Assembly (NCBI RefSeq): GCF_004027225.2
Contig: NC_044277.2
Location: forward strand, 96,035,552 to 96,099,551
Direction of reading: 5' to 3'
From: Strigops habroptila
Taxonomy: Eukaryota; Chordata; Aves; Psittaciformes; Psittacidae
Length of the DNA: 64,000 nt
The notes under the pieces: model-generated
What the model was told of the DNA's origin: nothing
The model's input: the letters and a program-made list of their open reading frames with translations, nothing else
The model's database searches: none
Program-made: the position numbers and the translations under genes
Shown: positions 24,601 through 38,200 of the stretch, piece by piece
How the letters are laid out: every line of letters starts with the position of its first letter
Numbering within the stretch: position 1 is the stretch's first letter

Positions 24601-25119
24601 CAGATCATGGGAGGAGGAAAGCTACCTGGGCTTTTGGTAAATTAAATTGGTGACATAGATGGGATGGCCACGTGGTGTTCCTGAAGAAACATTTCTACCT
24701 CTTCATCATGAAGGAGTTTCTGAAAACAGCATATGAGTAAAAAGGTCCAAGCAATCCATTTGTGGTGGCACAAAACAGTCATTGACCAAGAGCTCCTTCA
24801 GAGCCTGCCAAACTTGAAAGTGATTGTGAATTCAGGAGCAGGGATGGACTGCCTGGATCTGAAACTTGTAGCTAGCTTTGGTATGAAGATGTCTCATGCC
24901 CCACATGCTGTTTCCAGCAGCACAGCAGATACTGGGATGGTTTTGCTGCTGGTGTCTGCTAGAAGACTAGTGGAAGGTAAAATCTCATTTCTTCTGTGGC
25001 TTCTAAAGATCATACAAGATTTACCTACCAGTAACTTGACTTTTCCTAGAATTATCCGCAGTGCATGTAGTTTCACATAAAATGTGAAACTCTAAGTATG
25101 TCGGGTTGGCAGACAGAAA

Positions 25120-25190
25120 TTGTTATTTTTCTATGTTTTATATATAATAAATATATATAAATTATTACATTATACACAAACATAGATAAC
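25120..25190. repeat. AT-rich low-complexity tract
   Basis: Alternating TA-rich sequence (TATATATAATAAATATATATA-like) inside intron 1 of pseudogene copy B. Confidence 0.6.
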
Positions 25191-26867
25191 ATATATTTCA
25201 ACCAGGTATAAATAAAATCACATGAGTTCAGTTTTCACAGGTCACCAGCCTGGGTTGAAAATACTTGGCAGAATTTAAACACATTTGATTCAAATACAAC
25301 TTTTTGGTTTATGGACCAACCATTCTTAGAAGCTGGAATTCATTTTTTAGAAGATATATGGTTGTAGACTTAGTTTCAGGTGAAAAACACACTGAAGTGT
25401 GCTTCCTACATATGAAAACTTTAAATTTCATCACCTTCTTCAGTGACTCTGACATTCAGCTGACAGAAGACTTGCTTCTTGATGTGACAGCATTACAGTG
25501 TTACTGACCAAAAGTGGGGGATGCCAAAGATCAGATGATTGCTGCAATCACAGGCTGGCAGAAGAAGTTAGAGTGTGGGAGGCAGCAATGGAGCACAGTA
25601 AGGGTATACGCTGAAAGCTGGGCCTGACAGAGGCATGAGCATATTCTCAGGGACTGAAATGGGTTTGTGCAGAAAGGGGGAATTTAAGGGGCATGAGAGC
25701 AACAAGGCAGTTTGCTCCAGTCTCTGCTAGTAGCATCCTTTCTAGTTTCATCCACAATTTTTTCTTGCCATTTCCCCAAATAGACCTACCCTTGGCTTGG
25801 TTAGACCTGCCTCCCCCTAAATTTGTTTCTACCTCAGAAGGAGGAGACAATTTAAAAGTGTGATTAATTTCTTGTTCCACCTACGTAAACTATCCCTGGT
25901 GGCATTTCTGATAGCTCTGCCCTGGCATGACTGTGTTTTATCCTGAGCTGTTTTTTGATACTTTCATATTTTGCTTATGTTTTAGAAGAGCTGGCAATAT
26001 CAGAAAACTGAAATATCACTTTGCTAGCAGACTAGTAAGTGCTGTCTCTGCATATAAGTGTATTTTCTGCGTTGTAGAACTATGCAAAATTTTGCAGGTT
26101 TAACAGATAATCATAGAAATTACTGAGTAGTGATTTTTAAGGAAATCACACTTTCCAAGGAGAATGGCAGAGGTGAACAGAAACCCTGTACTTTTTCTAA
26201 ATAGCAAATCCCACATCTAGTGTTATTTTCCACATAACATTTCCAAACACTGCGGTGTTACTGGCAATAATTATTTTGATTGTTGGTGCAGAACAGGGCA
26301 ACATTTTTCTAGTTTAAAGCAGTAGAAGAACTTTTAGGGGAGATTACATCAGAAGGCTTTTTGCAGTATGGTGAGAATAAATGGGAATGTCACCTACATG
26401 TGGCAGAGAAAGAGGATGTATTAGGTAGTCACCTAGGACATTACAAAAATCATTGCTATTTAAAATTGTGTGATTGTAACCTTTAAAAGTGTCCTATAGT
26501 AGTACAAGTGTTGTTCCTTTGTGTTGGACCCTATTCATTTCTCATATTGCAGTGTTTTTCTTGTAGGCTATCATGTTGCAATTTCTTCAGGTATGGAGTA
26601 CTGTGAAGATAATTTTCTGGGAGTTAAAGTCACTGGAGCTATTCTGGGGATCACTGGCATGGGCAGCACTGGGTATAAGACTGCTCTGAGAGCCAAAGCA
26701 TTTGAAATGAACATTTTGTACCACAACAGGACATGGTGGTAAAACTCATGTCTTGACTTCAATTACAGCAGAAACTCCCTGTTAGATAGCCAGCATTTCC
26801 TTTTCAAGAAATTATATCAAGAATATAGCAAGAAATGAGGGAATAGGGTCAAGATTAAAGCAAGAGG

Positions 26868-26891
26868 AAAAAACAAACAAACAAACAAACA
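26868..26891. repeat. (AAAC)n microsatellite
   Basis: About five AAAC units in tandem (AACAAACAAACAAACAAACA), in intron 2 of pseudogene copy B. Confidence 0.8.
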
Positions 26892-29269
26892 GTTACCTCA
26901 AATCAGTCTTGTAAGGAACTGCTTGGTGATTAAACACTTGGAAACTTAATTGAGGTTTTATATTAGAAATACCAATGTTTCCTGGAGATGTGAACAGAAA
27001 AAGGAAAATCAAGCTTATACCTTTTTTATTCTTATCATATCTTAGTATAGTGAAACATAACTTTACCTTTTGTTTATTTTTTCCCCCATTTTTTGGCATT
27101 TGGGAGTGATCTTGTTGAAACTGAATGACCGGAGAACTAGGAAATGTACGCTTGACACAATATGAAAACCGATTAACTTGCGAGCTGTTCTTGAAAAATC
27201 TTGTTTCTCTTCAAACCAGTAGGATTTTGCCAAGTATTTAACTGGATTTCACCCCTTATTTCTAGTTCCTCCTATCCTGTGATTCTGGGAATCTGATCCT
27301 TGTTAGAGATTTAGCACAGGGTCTCTTCATTGTAAAGGTGAGCAAGACCGCCATGTACAACTCAAGGCCATTGCAATCAGGCAAGGTGCAATCAACAAGC
27401 AGAACAAATGTTTACTGCTATAAACTGTGATCTACCCTGAGAGAATTTTACTCCTCCCTGATTGAAGGGAGAAGCTGCAGTGTGAGTACCTGTGGCTTTC
27501 AGTGATTTTCTGCATATGCAGACTGTGCAACACAGTGCAGCAGAAATGAAAAACCTGCTAATTTTAAAGCACGTTTACACATCAAGCTTTCGTGCTGAAG
27601 TGAGATGCACTCTGCATGCTGCAAAACTGGCTGTAGTTCCAGTCTGTTCTTTACTCAATCTCCGGTTGTTGATCTGGACTCTGAAAGAAAACAATAAAAT
27701 GCATGTGTTGGGAGATACATGGTCCAAAGTTACACTGAAGTTATTTTCTTAGTCTGATTTCTTTCTTTACTTCTAGGTTAAGGAGAAGCTAATTCAAAGC
27801 TATTCCCTTGCAGCCGGAAGCAGAAAATTGTACACACAATATCCTATCATTGCTTCTTTAGTTCCAAAAGTTCAGTCAGATAGATTTACAAAAACAGGAG
27901 AAATGGCAAGTATTCTTTTTGATTGCGAAAAGTTCAAACTAAAAATCTCTCTCTGCTTTGGTAACTTTTTGCGTTGAACCCTTTGTTTTGTGAAAGTCCT
28001 GGGGCAGCCTGGAGCCTGCCAAAGAGCTGCCTTGCTGATTCCACTCATCAGAAAATGACTGGTTCACTGGAGGATGACAACAGGATGAGAACCACTGGCA
28101 CACTCAAAGCTCACACAGATGAGTTCTGGTGAATACCACTGCTGTGGTTTGAGTGATTACTGCAACCCTTGAGGTGCACCTTCCCCACAGGGAATCCTGG
28201 AGAATGGACCATGTGCTGCCATCTGTTCCAGTGCTTAGCCTTAGTCCCTTTGCAGACTCTAAAAGAAAGCCCTGGACCCTGCACTGCAGTCGCTGAGATG
28301 CAGTCATGCAATCCATATCCTGGTGTAGGACTTGGAGTCTTCCAGAAGGGCCTAAACAGCCAGCTGAGACTAAATCCACCTTTGCCACCTCTTTGCTACA
28401 TGAACGTGATAGCCAGATCCTTTACTTTGTATACCAGCGACATCACTGAAGAAAATATTTTCATGACTGATGCCCTGAAATAACAGTGTGATCCTTTTTT
28501 TCCACACCAGGAAAGAGCAAGAGGAGCAACCTGTCAGTGCCTTTTACTGTGAAAAGACAGACAACTTGCTCCAAGATTTTGTAATGGTGGTGGCAAGCCT
28601 GACACCTCAGACTCACAGTCTGATTGGGGAAAGAGAGATGGAGCTGATGAAAACCACAGCTCCTCTCACTGATATCAGCTGAGGTATCGTTCAGAACCAT
28701 TGACTGGCCTGACAAGAAAGTATGAGCCATCTCCAGTTGTGTTACATGCAGCACCTCTGCATCCACCGCACAGCTGGTCCATACACAAAGGACAAATCAG
28801 GCATGGCGAAAATTCTTCTCTATCACCTTCTATTCTCTTTTCATTCTCAGATCATTACCTGCAAATGGCACTCGGAGACATTCTTACTCCAAACAAAGTG
28901 CAGCAGTTGACCAAGAGCCACTGGTGACTGCTGTGCAGACCTGTAACCCTGAGGTGTTACCAGGGCCTCAGCTTTGGATGTCACATGCCTGGAACCACTG
29001 CCATCTCTGCTTATTTCTCAGAGGGATGTGTGAGCCATGAATACGAATGGGATGCAGCCCAGATGTTTGATAACAGGCCAAAAGGAAGGCTGGGTGCCAG
29101 AAAACAGCAGGAGGGGGCCTGTGTGCCCCAGGGAGGATTAAACGCCCTCCACAGAATCACCATAGCAAGCTGCAACAGTGCTTCACTTACAGATTGCTTT
29201 ATCTGAAGGTGCAACTTGCCCTAAATGGGTGGAAACTACTTGAGTCTTCCCTTCTTGAACCTGCTGCAT

Positions 29270-29315
29270 TGCCCCTCCCAACAGGCTTGTTTCCCTCCCA
29301 ACAGGCTTGTTTCCC
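29270..29315. repeat. Short tandem duplication, about 20-bp unit
   Basis: CCCTCCCAACAGGCTTGTTT occurs twice back to back, in the last intron of pseudogene copy B. Confidence 0.8.
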
Positions 29316-31314
29316 CAATACAAGGCTGAAGTACTGCAGATCTTTTGGGCCCAGAGGCTACTTAACTTCTGTAAAAACACACCTCTACCAGAATGGTGTC
29401 TCATGTAGTTAACTGTGATGGCATTTTGGCTTGGGGGGAATTTGGTGACGTCTGCGTGCCAGGACATCACTCTCCACTATCTGACTTGCATAACTATAGC
29501 TCAGACCATTGTGTAGGGGTGATATGTCAGGAGGGCTTAATCTCTTTTCTGACATAGTTCAAATTCCTACATAGTGGCAGAAGTCTCTGTCTGGACAAAA
29601 GAACACAGTATAAACTCTTCACGTGTACTTTTAATGTCCGAACTTACTTGAACTTATTGATTACAGGTGATCAGGTTCTGTGGATGTACGTGGGATTTGT
29701 AAAGTTACATTTAATTAACATTATATTTAAATACAGTGCAAAAGCTAAAGTCAGACTTCTCTTTATTTGAATGAACAACAGTAGATAGGTATCTCTTTTT
29801 TCGTTTCTCCCAGAGATCATACATTGTTACAATTAAATAACATAATTATAATGCCTATATATATTGGCATTAAAACAGACAAGACCACCTACATGATAAC
29901 AGAGGAAGCAACTGAAAACATACTAGCAGCTCTTCATGGCCTCCCCATACCCAGTGAAGTGTTCCCTAGCTGATGTGCAAAAGAATATCACAGCTCTCTT
30001 TTTATTCTTCTCTTTCCCCCCATCAGCTCTAAAGGTTTTTATTCTTATGTTTTCCCCATTAAGAGAAACCTATTCCAAAAGGGCATGGAAAGCCCTGGCT
30101 TGGTCTCTTGCATGTCATTAAAAAACAGCTGTTACCTTTTAATTCCCTTGCAAATTGGAGGAATACATTGCTTTTTCACTTCCAACCAAAGATAAATGCA
30201 TGCAGGCTTTAAGTAGCTCTGGGAAAAAAAACTTCTGATTGCCAATGCACTTCTTGCTAGGTTACCTAGTCATAAAGCAAATGTCACTTTAGACTACATA
30301 ATTCACTTTGTTCCCATTCTGTTAGCTATCAAAACCAACAAAGTAAGCTACCTGGCTAGAAATCTTACTGACTTTCCATATGGAAGTCTCCATTTAAACT
30401 AGCTCCTGAGACACAAAATACTGAGGCAAAAGTCAGTTTTCAGAAATGTACTCAGAATCACTTATTTAAAACAGACTACATTTTAGAATACATTTTTGAG
30501 TACTAGCACTAAGGAAAATTAGTCTTCAAGATGAACATGCTACCATGTTTGTAATACTAAATTACTGTGCAGTCTACCTCCAGATTTTCAGCTTTCTACA
30601 AATATTTGGACATACACTTGGAGCCCTCTAAGCCTCCAGCACCATTCTATAAATTAGTGGGAACACAAAAGTCTATAAAAACACATATGGCATTAAAGCA
30701 AAAATCTGTATGTTTTGTATCACTGCTTCTGGACATTCATAAGAATAACTGTGTTTGAAACAAGATATGACAGGGAGCTTCACTACTGTTACTGCAATTA
30801 CTATTATAGAAAAAATCAAAATCCCATGGCTTATCCTCCACTAGAAATAGCACCTGTATTACAATTAATCATTCAAATGCCACAGGAAAAAGAACTCTTT
30901 CAACAGAAGAATGCTCATCCACCTCACTACAGCTTTGTAAGAAAGAGTCTGCTGTCCTCTCAGTTGTGTTTATGTACTCTCTGTTGTCTTAATACAAGTC
31001 CAAAAGACAAATAAACCAGTTCACAACTCAAAGTGACAATGCTATGTGTTTTATTATGTAGTATGACATTATGAATAGTATGATTATTTAATCTATCAGT
31101 AAAATTGATAGCAAAGTTGCCATTAAGTGCAGCTAGGATTTTGCCTGTAGTCTCATATATTTACAGAGCCATTTCCACTTCCTTTTACTTGCTGAAGATA
31201 GTCACTAGTGTGTGCCAAAAGACTTGGCATTCCACAGACAGGAAATCATCGCTTGAAGGACAGCTTCCCCAGATGCCTTGAGGAAGCAACTACCTCTATT
31301 GTCAAACTACACTG

Positions 31315-31401
31315 TGTTCTGGTTTTGGCTGGAGTAGGGTTAGTTTTCTTCCTAGTAAGGCTGTGTGGTACTTAGCTGTCTGCTGCGGTTAAATCACAAC
31401 A
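31315..31401 (+). mobile_element. Very short LTR-like fossil with 5-bp flanking duplication
   Basis: An 87-base unit starts TGTTCTGGTTTTGGCTGG and contains TTAGTTTTCTTCCTAGTA, as in the 5' part of the LTR at 39675. It ends GGTTAAATCACAACA, like that LTR's 3' end. It is flanked by perfect CACTG copies at 31310-31314 and 31402-31406. It is probably a much reduced relative of the same LTR family; a non-autonomous DNA element is the alternative. Confidence 0.55.
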
Positions 31402-31885
31402 CACTGCAAAAATTGGCCCTTTGTTTCCTGCCTTTCCTTGATCTATGAATATTTATTGAATAGTATAAAATTAACAGTTAAGGAAACTTTCCTGTGCTTA
31501 TAAGATGCTGTTGCCCATCTCTGCTATTCTACTTAGACTGTGCTTGGAAAACACAATAAATGCAATCTTACTAAAAATGGATCAAAAAATGCAGTGGCCA
31601 CATGAGCAAAGATATGATCAATTACACTTCAGTCCATTAATTCAGATTTGTATTAACATTTTAAACATTTTGATGGGTGAAGAGTACATGATCTGGAATA
31701 AAGTGCTGCTACAGTATTCTACTGGGAAAGCTGCCCTTGCCTATGGCAAATAGATGGGTTAGTGATAACATTTCATGATGGTTTAGAGCCAGTGGAAACA
31801 AATGCATCACTTGGGTTAGCCTTGCCTGAAACATCAAACTCATGAACACAGATTTCCTGCCTCTACTTTTTTTGTCCTATGAATC

Positions 31886-32003
31886 CTGATCACAGCAACC
31901 TGCTCTAGTGGAAGGTGTCCCTGTCTGTGGCAGGGGGGTTGGAACTGGATGAGCTTTAAGGTCCCTTCCAACCCAAACCAGTCTGTGATTCGGTGATTCT
32001 ACA
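31886..32003 (+). mobile_element. CR1 LINE 3' tail
   Basis: Begins at about CAACCTGCTCTAGTGGAAGG and continues through GTTGGAACTGGATGAGCTTT to a tail ending CTGTGATTCGGTGATTCT. It is a heavily 5'-truncated copy. Confidence 0.92.
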
Positions 32004-33775
32004 TAATATTGCTTTATAACACATCGTGTAGACATGGGAAATGCATGCCCTCATCCAGTTTCATGTTTAAGTTAGTCCACACAGGAAATGCATACATTAT
32101 ATTATGCAAAAGTCTTTTGGGCTAATGCAGTACTTCAAAGGTCCTAAGAAACAATGATTATGCAAGCACCTTATTAACACTGCAGGTATCTGATTGCCCT
32201 GCAGTATCACATGGACGCCAATGGCAATATTTAACGATGGGAATGAAGTTCACAGACTGTGCATCACTTCTTTCCCCATACCCACAGACATACATTGCAG
32301 AGAACTCTTGCAACGATACTGGTGTAATAGATCCCCTTCTATAATAGCAAATGAACAGCACACTGCAACACTATGTAATTCAGCTTCACACACTACATGG
32401 AGGTCTATAAGGTACTCTACAAATTAAATCTACTTAGAACATGATAGTGCACGGGTGCAACACTCTCATCTTGGTTTACCTTCATCAGACTCGGCTTATT
32501 GTAACTGCTATTTGGTCACTGCCCACACTCTGTGACATTTTGTGTCACAGTAATTTGAACAGCTCTTCTATCACTCAAACTATAAATAGCTTCCTGACCT
32601 CTTCTGTCACGTATGTTGCTATACAGATACATTACTTACAGAGACATATCAGCTCCTGAACCATAACTTGAAAATTAGATGTTCAAGATACACAAAAAAA
32701 ACTTTGAAGCCATCTGTTTCTCCACATCTGACCACATAACACATCCAATTTTTTGACATTTGATATGTATGTCTTGAATTTTTGCTTACAGAAAGAGTAA
32801 CATTCCTTTGACTATTATTTTTTTTACCTCCTCTGACTAATTGCTCCTTCATTTTGTTTGTTCGAATTTGTTGATTTGATATGCAGAGGGAAAAACTACC
32901 ATGTTGTCCTTCCAAAGTTGGGGTTTTTTTTTAACCTGCACTACTAAAGTGTGGTAGACCTTCTTCCTCAATTCATAGCGAGAATGACTTGGGTCTTTGA
33001 GAGGACTTTACAATGGTCCTTTGGTCTCAGGTACTGTAACATGAGCAGTAAGTTAAAAGATCCCCCATTATGTCTTCTCAGCAAACTGGAAGCAGTTGAT
33101 GTGAAACAGGAAATGTGTAAGCATTTTAGGGTTTGTCGGGGTTTTTTTAAAGAACAAAATTCAAGTAGAACTAAGAATCCAGCTAATATGCTGTGATTCA
33201 ATCTTGCTAGGTAATGAATTTTTGCTTTAAAGTTTAACTGTCTGAACTTTAAATCCATGTAAGCAAATGATACTCAAAAGTCATCACCAGGATAATAAGA
33301 ACCATTTATGGCTTTGTATAATTATTACAACATTTTATTATACTTTATCTTCCGTTAGTCATTTTATAGAGGTTTTGGTGTTAAACTTGACTGCCTTGAT
33401 GTTGAGCATATCAAAATGTGTTTGGTAGAATTCAAGAAGGCACGATTTTGTAATCTACTCTTATGCAAAGCAGTACAGCAGTCAGGAGAGAAACAACAGC
33501 ACACAAGTGCTGGTTATTTCCGAGTGTGGAAGGAGAGAGATCCTGGCTCCAGAGCTGTTCTCACCACAAAAGCCAGGCACCCCCTCTAGTGTCTGCTGAC
33601 CACTTGCACAGCATGGGGCTCGCTCCAGCACAGCTTTAGTGAACAGAGTACTGAAGCTGCACTTGGCAGCCTCCATCACCGGGGATTTACAGTCCAAGAA
33701 ACCTACTCAGGACAATTTCATGCACTTCTCAGCTGAGATAGGTACATGACTGCCTGCAGCCAGGGTAACAGCTGC

Positions 33776-33830
33776 AGTGACTGGATGGGCTTTAAGGTCC
33801 CTTCCAATCCAAACCATTCTCTGATTCTCC
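33776..33830 (+). mobile_element. CR1 LINE 3' tail at the edge of a CpG block
   Basis: Only the last 55 or so bases of CR1 are present: ACTGGATGGGCTTTAAGGTC and CTTCCAATCCAAACCATTCT, ending TCTGATTCT. It directly abuts the GC-rich block upstream of copy C. Confidence 0.85.
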
Positions 33831-33834
33831 GCCT

Positions 33835-34620
33835 CTTGCCTCCCCGGCACCTCCTCTCCTTCCCGTTCACCCCTACCCGCGGACGCACTTTGGCAAGCGG
33901 CCGCAGGCTCCGGCCCGGCTCCGCGCATGTGACCACGGCCGCCGCACAGCCCCGCTTTGGGCGGCCCCACTCCGCCCTCGCCCGCCCTCGCCCTCATACG
34001 ACCCGGTCCCGCGGCTGGGCGCGGCGGTAGCGAGCAAGGTCGGCAGGTGAACGCTGCGTGCGGCCCGCGGCACTGGCAGCGCGTCTGCCGCCTACTGCCG
34101 CACCAGCGGTTCGTCCTCCGCGTCTCAGCCCACGCCGCAGCCCCGGCCGCCTGTGCCCGCGTGCCCGCGGCTCGACGGGAGCTTGGTAGTACCGTCGGTA
34201 GGTGCGCGGCTCGGGGGCCTCTGCGCCCCGCCCGAATTGGCTGGGAGCGGGACCCGGAGGGGATCATGATTTCGCCCTTTCACTGCTGGGCCGGGCCGAG
34301 CCCTGCGGCCGCCGGCCCAGCTCCTCTAGTCCCATCTGCGGGGTCACCGGGGCAACTGCAAACGCCTTAAGGAAGGGCTCAACCCGCCCTATAAGGCTGG
34401 AAAAGCAGCCGCTACAGCGCGCTCCGGCGGCTGGCGATTTGGGGTAGGACGGCGGGCGCTGGCCCCGTCAAGCAGGCGGTGGGCAGCATCGGTGCCTTGC
34501 TGCACCTGCCCTGGGGCTGGGCATGCCGCCGTGCCTGGCCGGGGAAAAAGGGCTGCCCGCTGGAGTCTGCCCGGAACGCGTTTGTTCGGCACCGCTGGTG
34601 CTAAGGCTGTGGCTCTGAGT
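33835..34620 (+). promoter_or_regulatory. CpG island, likely promoter of GRHPR-like copy C
   Basis: About 800 bases with very high G+C and frequent CpG in an otherwise AT-rich region. Candidate donors for a non-coding first exon include CCGTCG followed by GTAGGT at about 34198. The first coding exon of copy C has an acceptor (TTGGTAG) three bases before its ATG, so such an upstream exon is needed. The exact transcript is unknown. Confidence 0.6.
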
Positions 34621-35254
34621 GGACTGAGGCAGCGCGCGGGTCTGTTGTCTTTAACCTGGGATAATAGAGTTGATTCTTTCCAGAGACGACAGAGTGAAGA
34701 GTTGTCAGGACACTGAAGGAGACCGAGGCAAAAAAAGGGTAAACTTATGTTCAGGAAGTTAATTGATAACTCCAGAGTTCATAGCTGACAAATTATAGCT
34801 CTGTTCTATTAAACAGGATTTTTTCCTGAAATAATGAATGCCTATTAATTAATATGGTTGCATAGGTGGCAATCAAAGGTAGAACTTGAGGGCTAAAAGA
34901 TACTCTTCCACTCATATGGCCACATTCTTAAATTATCAAGACTTTAGCCTTTAAATACAGAATACTGTATTTAAAGTAAAGATCAGGAGTAGCAACTGGT
35001 AGCTTTTTTGTTTAAGTGTTAGCATAGCTGGTGTGCCAGAAACAATTAACAGATCATATAAAAATTGAACATCCTTCTGAATAACACAGGAAGAACACAA
35101 TAAAAGTTGTGCATGTGGGAGTATCTTTAGCCAACTCTGTCATCAAGTGGGAAAACAGCATGTAATGAAGCCAATCAACTCCAGTTTTTTAAAAGAAGAT
35201 ACAATGGGTCTCCTAAGGATATGTCCTTTTGGTGTCTCATTGCTTTGGTAGGCC

Positions 35255-38200
35255 ATGGCGGGTCAGGAGCTGCCTTATGTGCTCATTGACTGTATAGGAG
35301 GGCAGCGTGGAGTATTTGAAGACCATGTTGAACTTCTGGAGAAACATTTTCATCTCATCACCATGAAAGAATATCTTGAAAACAAGAAATTTCTCAGTGA
35401 AAAGATCACAGCTATTTATATTTGGTATCACAAACCAGTTATTAATGAAGAGCTGCTCCAAAGCTTGCCTAACTTGAAGATAATTGCAAGCTCTGGAGTG
35501 GGAATAGATCACTTGGACCTGCACCTCCTGTCCAGATATGGTGTGAAGGTGGCCAACACTCCGTTTGCTGTTTCCACTGCCACTGCAGACTTTGCGATAG
35601 CTTTGATGCTGGCATCTTCCAGGAGACTTGTGGAAGGTAATAACTGAAATGGTTGTAGTCTATTTAGAGAAAAGGTGAGTCTTCAAAACCAGCAGTTAGA
35701 AAGCCTGTGCTAATGCAAAGGTAAGCGTAAAAGAAGAAATAAAGGAAAATACAGGGATGAGGAAAAAATTAAACCTGGCATGTTGACAATAACTTGCATG
35801 CCGTGTGTACCATTTCCAAACAGGCATATCAGCAAGATAGGTGTGTTTCTTCTTCAGACAGCCCTAAATTCAGGCCTCTTCTCCCATAGCCCATAGCCAC
35901 TTATTCATTGTACTTGTTCACTGCAGTCCTTGCTTTCCAAGTTTTACTAAAAGGGGATTAAAAGGAGATATTTTCAAGTAGGCTTGAAACCTGTCTTTGC
36001 CAAGCTGGCATGTATCTGAGTCATTATGCACAAGCTGTCCAGAAATCCCTCCACCATGCTCTGTGTTTCTTTTCTGGGCCAACTTTGTTGTTTCTGCAAG
36101 ACAGCTGGGAACCATATTTTGACCTTGCTGAAAGTCTTGAGGTTAATACAGCTGATTCATCAGTTGCACCATTCAGTATTTACCATGTAGGTGACATCTG
36201 TGGCACTGCCAGTTTCATAAGCCCTGCTGATGAACCATCATGAGTAATAAGCTGCGTTGCTGAGGTGCATTTCAATAGCATGGTAATCTGTACTGCAGGG
36301 AGAGAGGGGTGATGGGCAGATATGTGATGTACATGGAAAGGAGGTTGCTGCTTTGGCCTTACCATCCTTGTCTGCCAAAGAGGAGCTGGGTATGTCTATC
36401 CTTAGCAAGAAATCAATGTCAGACGTCATGTTGATGGTGCAACATTATCCACTTCTTGTCCAGAAACAATAATAATAACCCAAACCATTCTGTGATGGTA
36501 TGATTGTTACTGCTCCTGTGCTTCTGCCTTGTTTTATGATAAAAAGTCAAAAAAAAACCCCCAAAACTCAACAAAAAAAACAAACTAGTAACCAGACGCC
36601 AGGACATCCTTTTTACATGACATATTTTCTTCTTTTCCCTCCTCCAAGGCTATCAGATGGCAGTCTCCCCCAACACAGAGTATTTCCCTGCGAACTGGCT
36701 GGGGGATGAGGTTTCTGGGGCGACCCTGGGGATTGTGGGGATGGGAGCCATTGGCTACAAAGTGGCCCAGAGAGCCAAAGCCTTTGAGATGAAGATTTTG
36801 TACCACAACAGGAACCGAAGGTAAAGCTGGTTGCAGCTCCATGGAAAGTATTTTATCACTGCTTTTAAACATTGTTTGTACCTTTCACCGTCAAACTGAT
36901 CTCCTGTTCTCTCTGTGCTAGGATAGGACGATGTGCTCTCTGCACTATTGTTATTAAATATTGCACCAGGAAGCAGTAAGAGACACAGCTCATGGCCAAG
37001 TCCACACAAAAGTCCAAATCATCAGGCAAGCTCACAGTGATAAGGCAGGGCAGGGGCCAGACAGGGGCTGAGGAGAGCTGGACCAGCCCTGCTGCATCTC
37101 TGCAACAGGAGTTGATAGCCCCAAGGGGTGCTATCCCCCTGGGATGTGGGGAAGCCCCAGGGCTTGGACAGGGACAGCCAGGACTAGTGTCCTCCGTGCC
37201 ATGACAAAATGTCGCTGCCATGTTACTGTCTCTTTATTTGAAGTGGCAAGGTACATACATACCTGCTGCAAGATGGCAATTAATTTCCCAATTTATACAG
37301 AAACAAAGTCAGGAAGGAATGGGAGAGATACATCTCACTGCTCTCCCTGTGAACTGGGGCTCCCTGAGCCATCCTGTCACATTGGTGACACTGTAATAGA
37401 CTGAGGAAAGGAGAATAATCTGGGAGGATTTAACTCCTGTGACTTAGGTGAGGCAGGGATGCAGGCAGAGACACCTCACCCTTTCAGAGGCAGCTGACAA
37501 TGAAGAGCTGGACTTGCTAGCCCATTTGCTTTCCTCTAGATGAGGTGTATGTCCCCTTCACGTGTGCTGTGACTCCCATCAGGCCCTTTCCATCCTTTTC
37601 TTTTGTGGGAATCTAATGGGAGATGGTCAGTACTTGCCCTAAACTTGTCCTGATATGGATCGAATGCCCCAGCAGGTCCTGCAGCATATTGTTTCAGTGA
37701 ACCAGCACTACCGCACGCAGCAGGCTGACTGTTGCTGGCACAAATTTCTGAAGATTTAACCCCTGTCCTGTCTTGTGGGTTTCTTCAGTAATTTTCAGAC
37801 AAGTTACTTTCCAAAGGCAAACATCATGTCTTGCTTTTGGGCTGGAAAAGAATCACCATCACAAGCAGAAGCTGTGACACAAATGCATTTATTTCATTAT
37901 TTATATAGTGCATTTACATGATTCTTGCATGCATGATTCTTGCTTTACATGATTCTTTACATATGTTTCTTACTTGCCCTCCCCATAGATAGAGTACTGC
38001 ACATTTGCGTGTAGTGTACTTGGTATTGGGGGAAACAGCTTAACATTTTTCTTTACTGAGTTTCAGTCAGATAACGGTCTAACTGCTTTGCATTATGGAG
38101 TGAAGAAAATGATTAAGAAACCTTATATCTAGTGGTGAGTTGAGCTTTTTTCCTATTGCTTACTGCTGGACTTAATTTTGGGTTTTTTCTTTCAGAAACA

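Larger units (their letters stand above)
24607..29973 (+). pseudogene. GRHPR-like dehydrogenase copy B, decayed tandem pseudogene
   Basis: All five exon remnants remain in order: about 24607-24976, 26567-26738, 28511-28683, about 28897-29003 and 29814-29973. Exon 2 keeps the 172-base length and GMGSTG. Damage is clear: a TAA 12 codons after the ATG (24643-24645) and a shifted frame in exon 1; the catalytic Arg codon in the ISRG motif is TGA; exon 3 is 6 bases short; exon 4 is heavily diverged and has poor splice sites; the catalytic His of TPHIG is absent (MPIYIG). Many splice sites survive, and exons 1, 2 and 5 are still similar to copy A, including the ending IPSEVFP. Because introns are present, it arose by segmental tandem duplication and not retroposition. 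It could still be transcribed, but it cannot encode an active enzyme. Confidence 0.9.
29980..33770. other. Spacer between copy B and copy C
   Basis: No gene was recognised. It contains one very short LTR-like unit (31315-31401), one CR1 tail (31886-32003) and otherwise ordinary AT-rich sequence. Confidence 0.45.

Noticed and set aside
33707-34447. GC-rich open frames up to 186 codons
   Set aside because: They lie in a CpG island on both strands, with no domain and low-complexity composition typical of chance frames.
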